Of a stretch of DNA of 22,853 bases, positions 21,210-22,853 are shown piece by piece (the stretch's first letter is position 1; every line of letters begins with the position of its first letter). The stretch is from JAPXSY01 sp034003585 (GTDB lineage: Bacteria; Verrucomicrobiota; Kiritimatiellia; RFP12; UBA1067), in assembly GCA_034003585.1 (NCBI GenBank), contig JAVEYH010000055.1, forward strand, positions 1 to 22,853, given 5' to 3'. The notes beneath the pieces are model-generated. The model did not search any database and was not told the DNA's origin. It worked only from the letters and a program-made list of their open reading frames with translations. The position numbers and the translations under genes are program-made.

Positions 21210-22853
21210 TCACCCGTGCTTCAGCGGGCGGAACCGGACCCGTGTCGGCCGGTCGGCGGCCTCACCGAGAAGCTTGCGGCGCTGCTCGTGGTAATCGGCG
21301 TAATTGCCTTCGAACCACGTCACCGCGCTATCCCCCTCAAAAGCGAGGATGTGCGTGGCGATCCGGTCGAGAAACCAGCGGTCGTGGCTGACCACCATCA
21401 CACACCCGCCGAAATCCGCGATGCCCTCCTCCAACGAACGCAGGGTGGCGACATCGAGATCGTTGGAGGGCTCGTCGAGCAGCAGCAGATTGCCGCCGCT
21501 GCGCAACAGTTTGGCGAGGTGCACGCGGTTGCGTTCACCCCCCGAGAGCACCCCCACGCGCTTCTGCTGCTCCGCGCCTTTGAAGTGGAACCGGCTGCAA
21601 TAGGCGCGGCCGTTCATCCGGGAACCGGAGGCGGACGCGCCCCCGTCGCCCCCCAGGGTCACGAATTCCGATCCACCCGTGATCTCCTCATACACCGTCC
21701 GGTCCGGATCGAGCGCGTCTCGGAGCTGATCCACATGCGAGAGCTTCACCGTGGGACCGACCGTCAACGTGCCGGCGAGCGGTTGGAGCTGACCGGTGAT
21801 CAGCTTGAAGAGCGTGGTTTTGCCTGCCCCGTTGCCGCCGATCACCCCGACGATCCCGCCGCGCGGCAGATCGAAGCACATGTCCTCGAACAGCAGGTTG
21901 TCCCCAAACCCCATCGTCACCCGGTCGGCTTTGACCACCAGGTCGCCCAGCCGCGGACCGGCCGGAATCCGGATGCGCAGATCCTCTTCGCGCGTGCTCA
22001 CCTCCTGGGCGGCCAGCTCCTCGTACCGGCGCACGCGGGCCTGGTTTTTGGCGCGGCGGCCGGAAGGGTTCGTGCGCACCCAGGCAAGCTCGTTCTCAAT
22101 CAGCTTGCGGCGCGACTCGGCCTGCCTGGATTCGCGCAGCATGAGTTCCCGCTTCTGCTGCAGCCACGCCTCGTAATTCCCTTTGTAGGGGTAGGCGCGG
22201 CCGTTGTCGAGTTCCAGGATCCATTCCGTTACATGACTCAGAAAATACCGGTCATGCGTGACCACGATCAGTGTGCCGGCGAACCCCTTGAGATAGGTTT
22301 CCATCCACGCGACCGAATCGGCGTCGAGATGGTTGGTGGGCTCGTCCAGCAGCAGCACGTCCGGATTGGAGATCAGCAGCCGGCAGAGCGCGACACGGCG
22401 GCGCTCGCCGCCCGAAAGCGGCGCGACCGGCGCGTCGGCGGGCGGCAGACGCAGCGCCTCCATCGCCATTTCGATCTGATGGTCGAGACTCCAGAGATCG
22501 TGCCCGTCGATCGTCTCCTGCAGCCGCCCCAGCTCGTCGTTGAGTTTTTCCGACTCGGCGGCGTCGAGATCCCCGCCCAGCAGATCGCAGATCTCGTCGT
22601 ACCGGGCCAGGATCGCCTTGGAACCCGCAACTCCCTCTTCCACGCACTGCATCACGGTCTTCGTATGATCCAGGTCCGGCTCCTGCGGCAGATAACCGAC
22701 CCGCGTGTTCTTGGCGACCTGACATTCGCCCATGAATTCCGTGTCGAGCCCGGCAAGGATTTTGAGAAGCGAGGATTTGCCCGAACCGTTCGCGCCGATC
22801 ACACCGATGTGCGCGCCGTGGAAAAACGAAAGGTTCACATCATCGAGAATCGT
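21210..22853 (-). CDS. ettA: EttA-type ABC-F translation factor (5' partial)
   Basis: 547 residues are visible; the frame is open to the window edge and only about 20-25 N-terminal residues should be missing (E. coli EttA is 555). There are two ABC modules: GANGSGKSS, LSGGERRR and VLLLDEPTNHLD in the first; GGNGAGKTT, LSGGERNRVHLAKLL and LLLLDEPSNDLD in the second. Between them is the P-site tRNA interaction motif linker (about 'GNYEAWLQQKRELMLRE' to 'RRAKNQARVRRYEELAAQE'). ABC-F proteins have no membrane domain and act on ribosomes. EttA gates the first peptide bond according to ATP/ADP. A Gly/Ser-rich stretch (GGDGGASASGSR) before NGRAYCSRFHFKG looks like an insertion of several residues relative to E. 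coli. No neighbouring gene is obviously in the same operon. Confidence 0.93.
   Translation of the reverse strand, partial: TILDDVNLSFFHGAHIGVIGANGSGKSSLLKILAGLDTEFMGECQVAKNTRVGYLPQEPDLDHTKTVMQCVEEGVAGSKAILARYDEICDLLGGDLDAAESEKLNDELGRLQETIDGHDLWSLDHQIEMAMEALRLPPADAPVAPLSGGERRRVALCRLLISNPDVLLLDEPTNHLDADSVAWMETYLKGFAGTLIVVTHDRYFLSHVTEWILELDNGRAYPYKGNYEAWLQQKRELMLRESRQAESRRKLIENELAWVRTNPSGRRAKNQARVRRYEELAAQEVSTREEDLRIRIPAGPRLGDLVVKADRVTMGFGDNLLFEDMCFDLPRGGIVGVIGGNGAGKTTLFKLITGQLQPLAGTLTVGPTVKLSHVDQLRDALDPDRTVYEEITGGSEFVTLGGDGGASASGSRMNGRAYCSRFHFKGAEQQKRVGVLSGGERNRVHLAKLLRSGGNLLLLDEPSNDLDVATLRSLEEGIADFGGCVMVVSHDRWFLDRIATHILAFEGDSAVTWFEGNYADYHEQRRKLLGEAADRPTRVRFRPLKHG

Overview
The window is GC-rich (coding third positions mostly G/C) with genes packed on both strands. 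It looks like a chromosomal segment of a Verrucomicrobiota/Kiritimatiellota-type (PVC) bacterium. Four things support this: a 51-residue 'small basic protein' (18186-18341, minus) that I recognise from Verrucomicrobia and relatives, a protein with autotransporter-associated beta-strand repeats (1-2277), two Tat-exported Gfo/Idh/MocA-type oxidoreductases, and a remnant of a CE15-like glucuronoyl esterase. A run of exactly 100 N (10564-10663) marks a scaffold join, so this is a draft or metagenome assembly.

Layout. 1-2277 (+): 3' part of a secreted beta-strand-repeat protein, split by a one-base frameshift near 560-570. 2278-2550: intergenic region with a good sigma70-like promoter and a palindrome. 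2551-4820 (+): two-gene operon of a Tat-type Gfo/Idh oxidoreductase and a TIM-barrel sugar isomerase/epimerase. 4821-5215: intergenic region with a REP-like palindrome and other repeats. 5216-6673 (+): DUF2851-family protein from a probably leaderless promoter. 6805-7293 (+): FHA-domain membrane protein. 7306-8854 (-): a thiouridylase-like PP-loop/NFACT-R fusion, translationally coupled to a small-multidrug-export-type membrane protein. 8927-9745 (+): exported alpha/alpha-toroid protein. 9773-10563 (+): fumarylacetoacetate hydrolase-family enzyme running into the gap.

10664-17042 (-) is one long, tightly spaced operon of nine genes. In transcription order they are: AmmeMemoRadiSam radical SAM enzyme; an overlapping 51-codon ORF with a twin-arginine motif; a MEMO-AMMECR1 fusion with an export signal; ABC ATPase; ABC-2 permease; a TPR protein with a His-rich insert; a 34-residue membrane microprotein; a DnaQ-like exonuclease; and RdgB-type dITP/XTP pyrophosphatase. 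The two microgenes are short and easily overlooked, and their start and stop codons mesh exactly with their neighbours. They are the least ordinary part of the window, together with the apparent export of MEMO-AMMECR1.

17145-18068 (-): SH3-domain exported protein. 18186-18341 (-): small basic protein, with an inverted repeat straddling its promoter. 18439-19833 (-): second Tat-type Gfo/Idh protein. 19999-20992 (-): a decayed cluster with a truncated secreted ORF, a CE15-like esterase lacking its N-terminal half, and a frameshifted leader ORF. 20993-21209: repeats and a candidate terminator. 21210-22853 (-): EttA-type ABC-F protein, cut by the window end.
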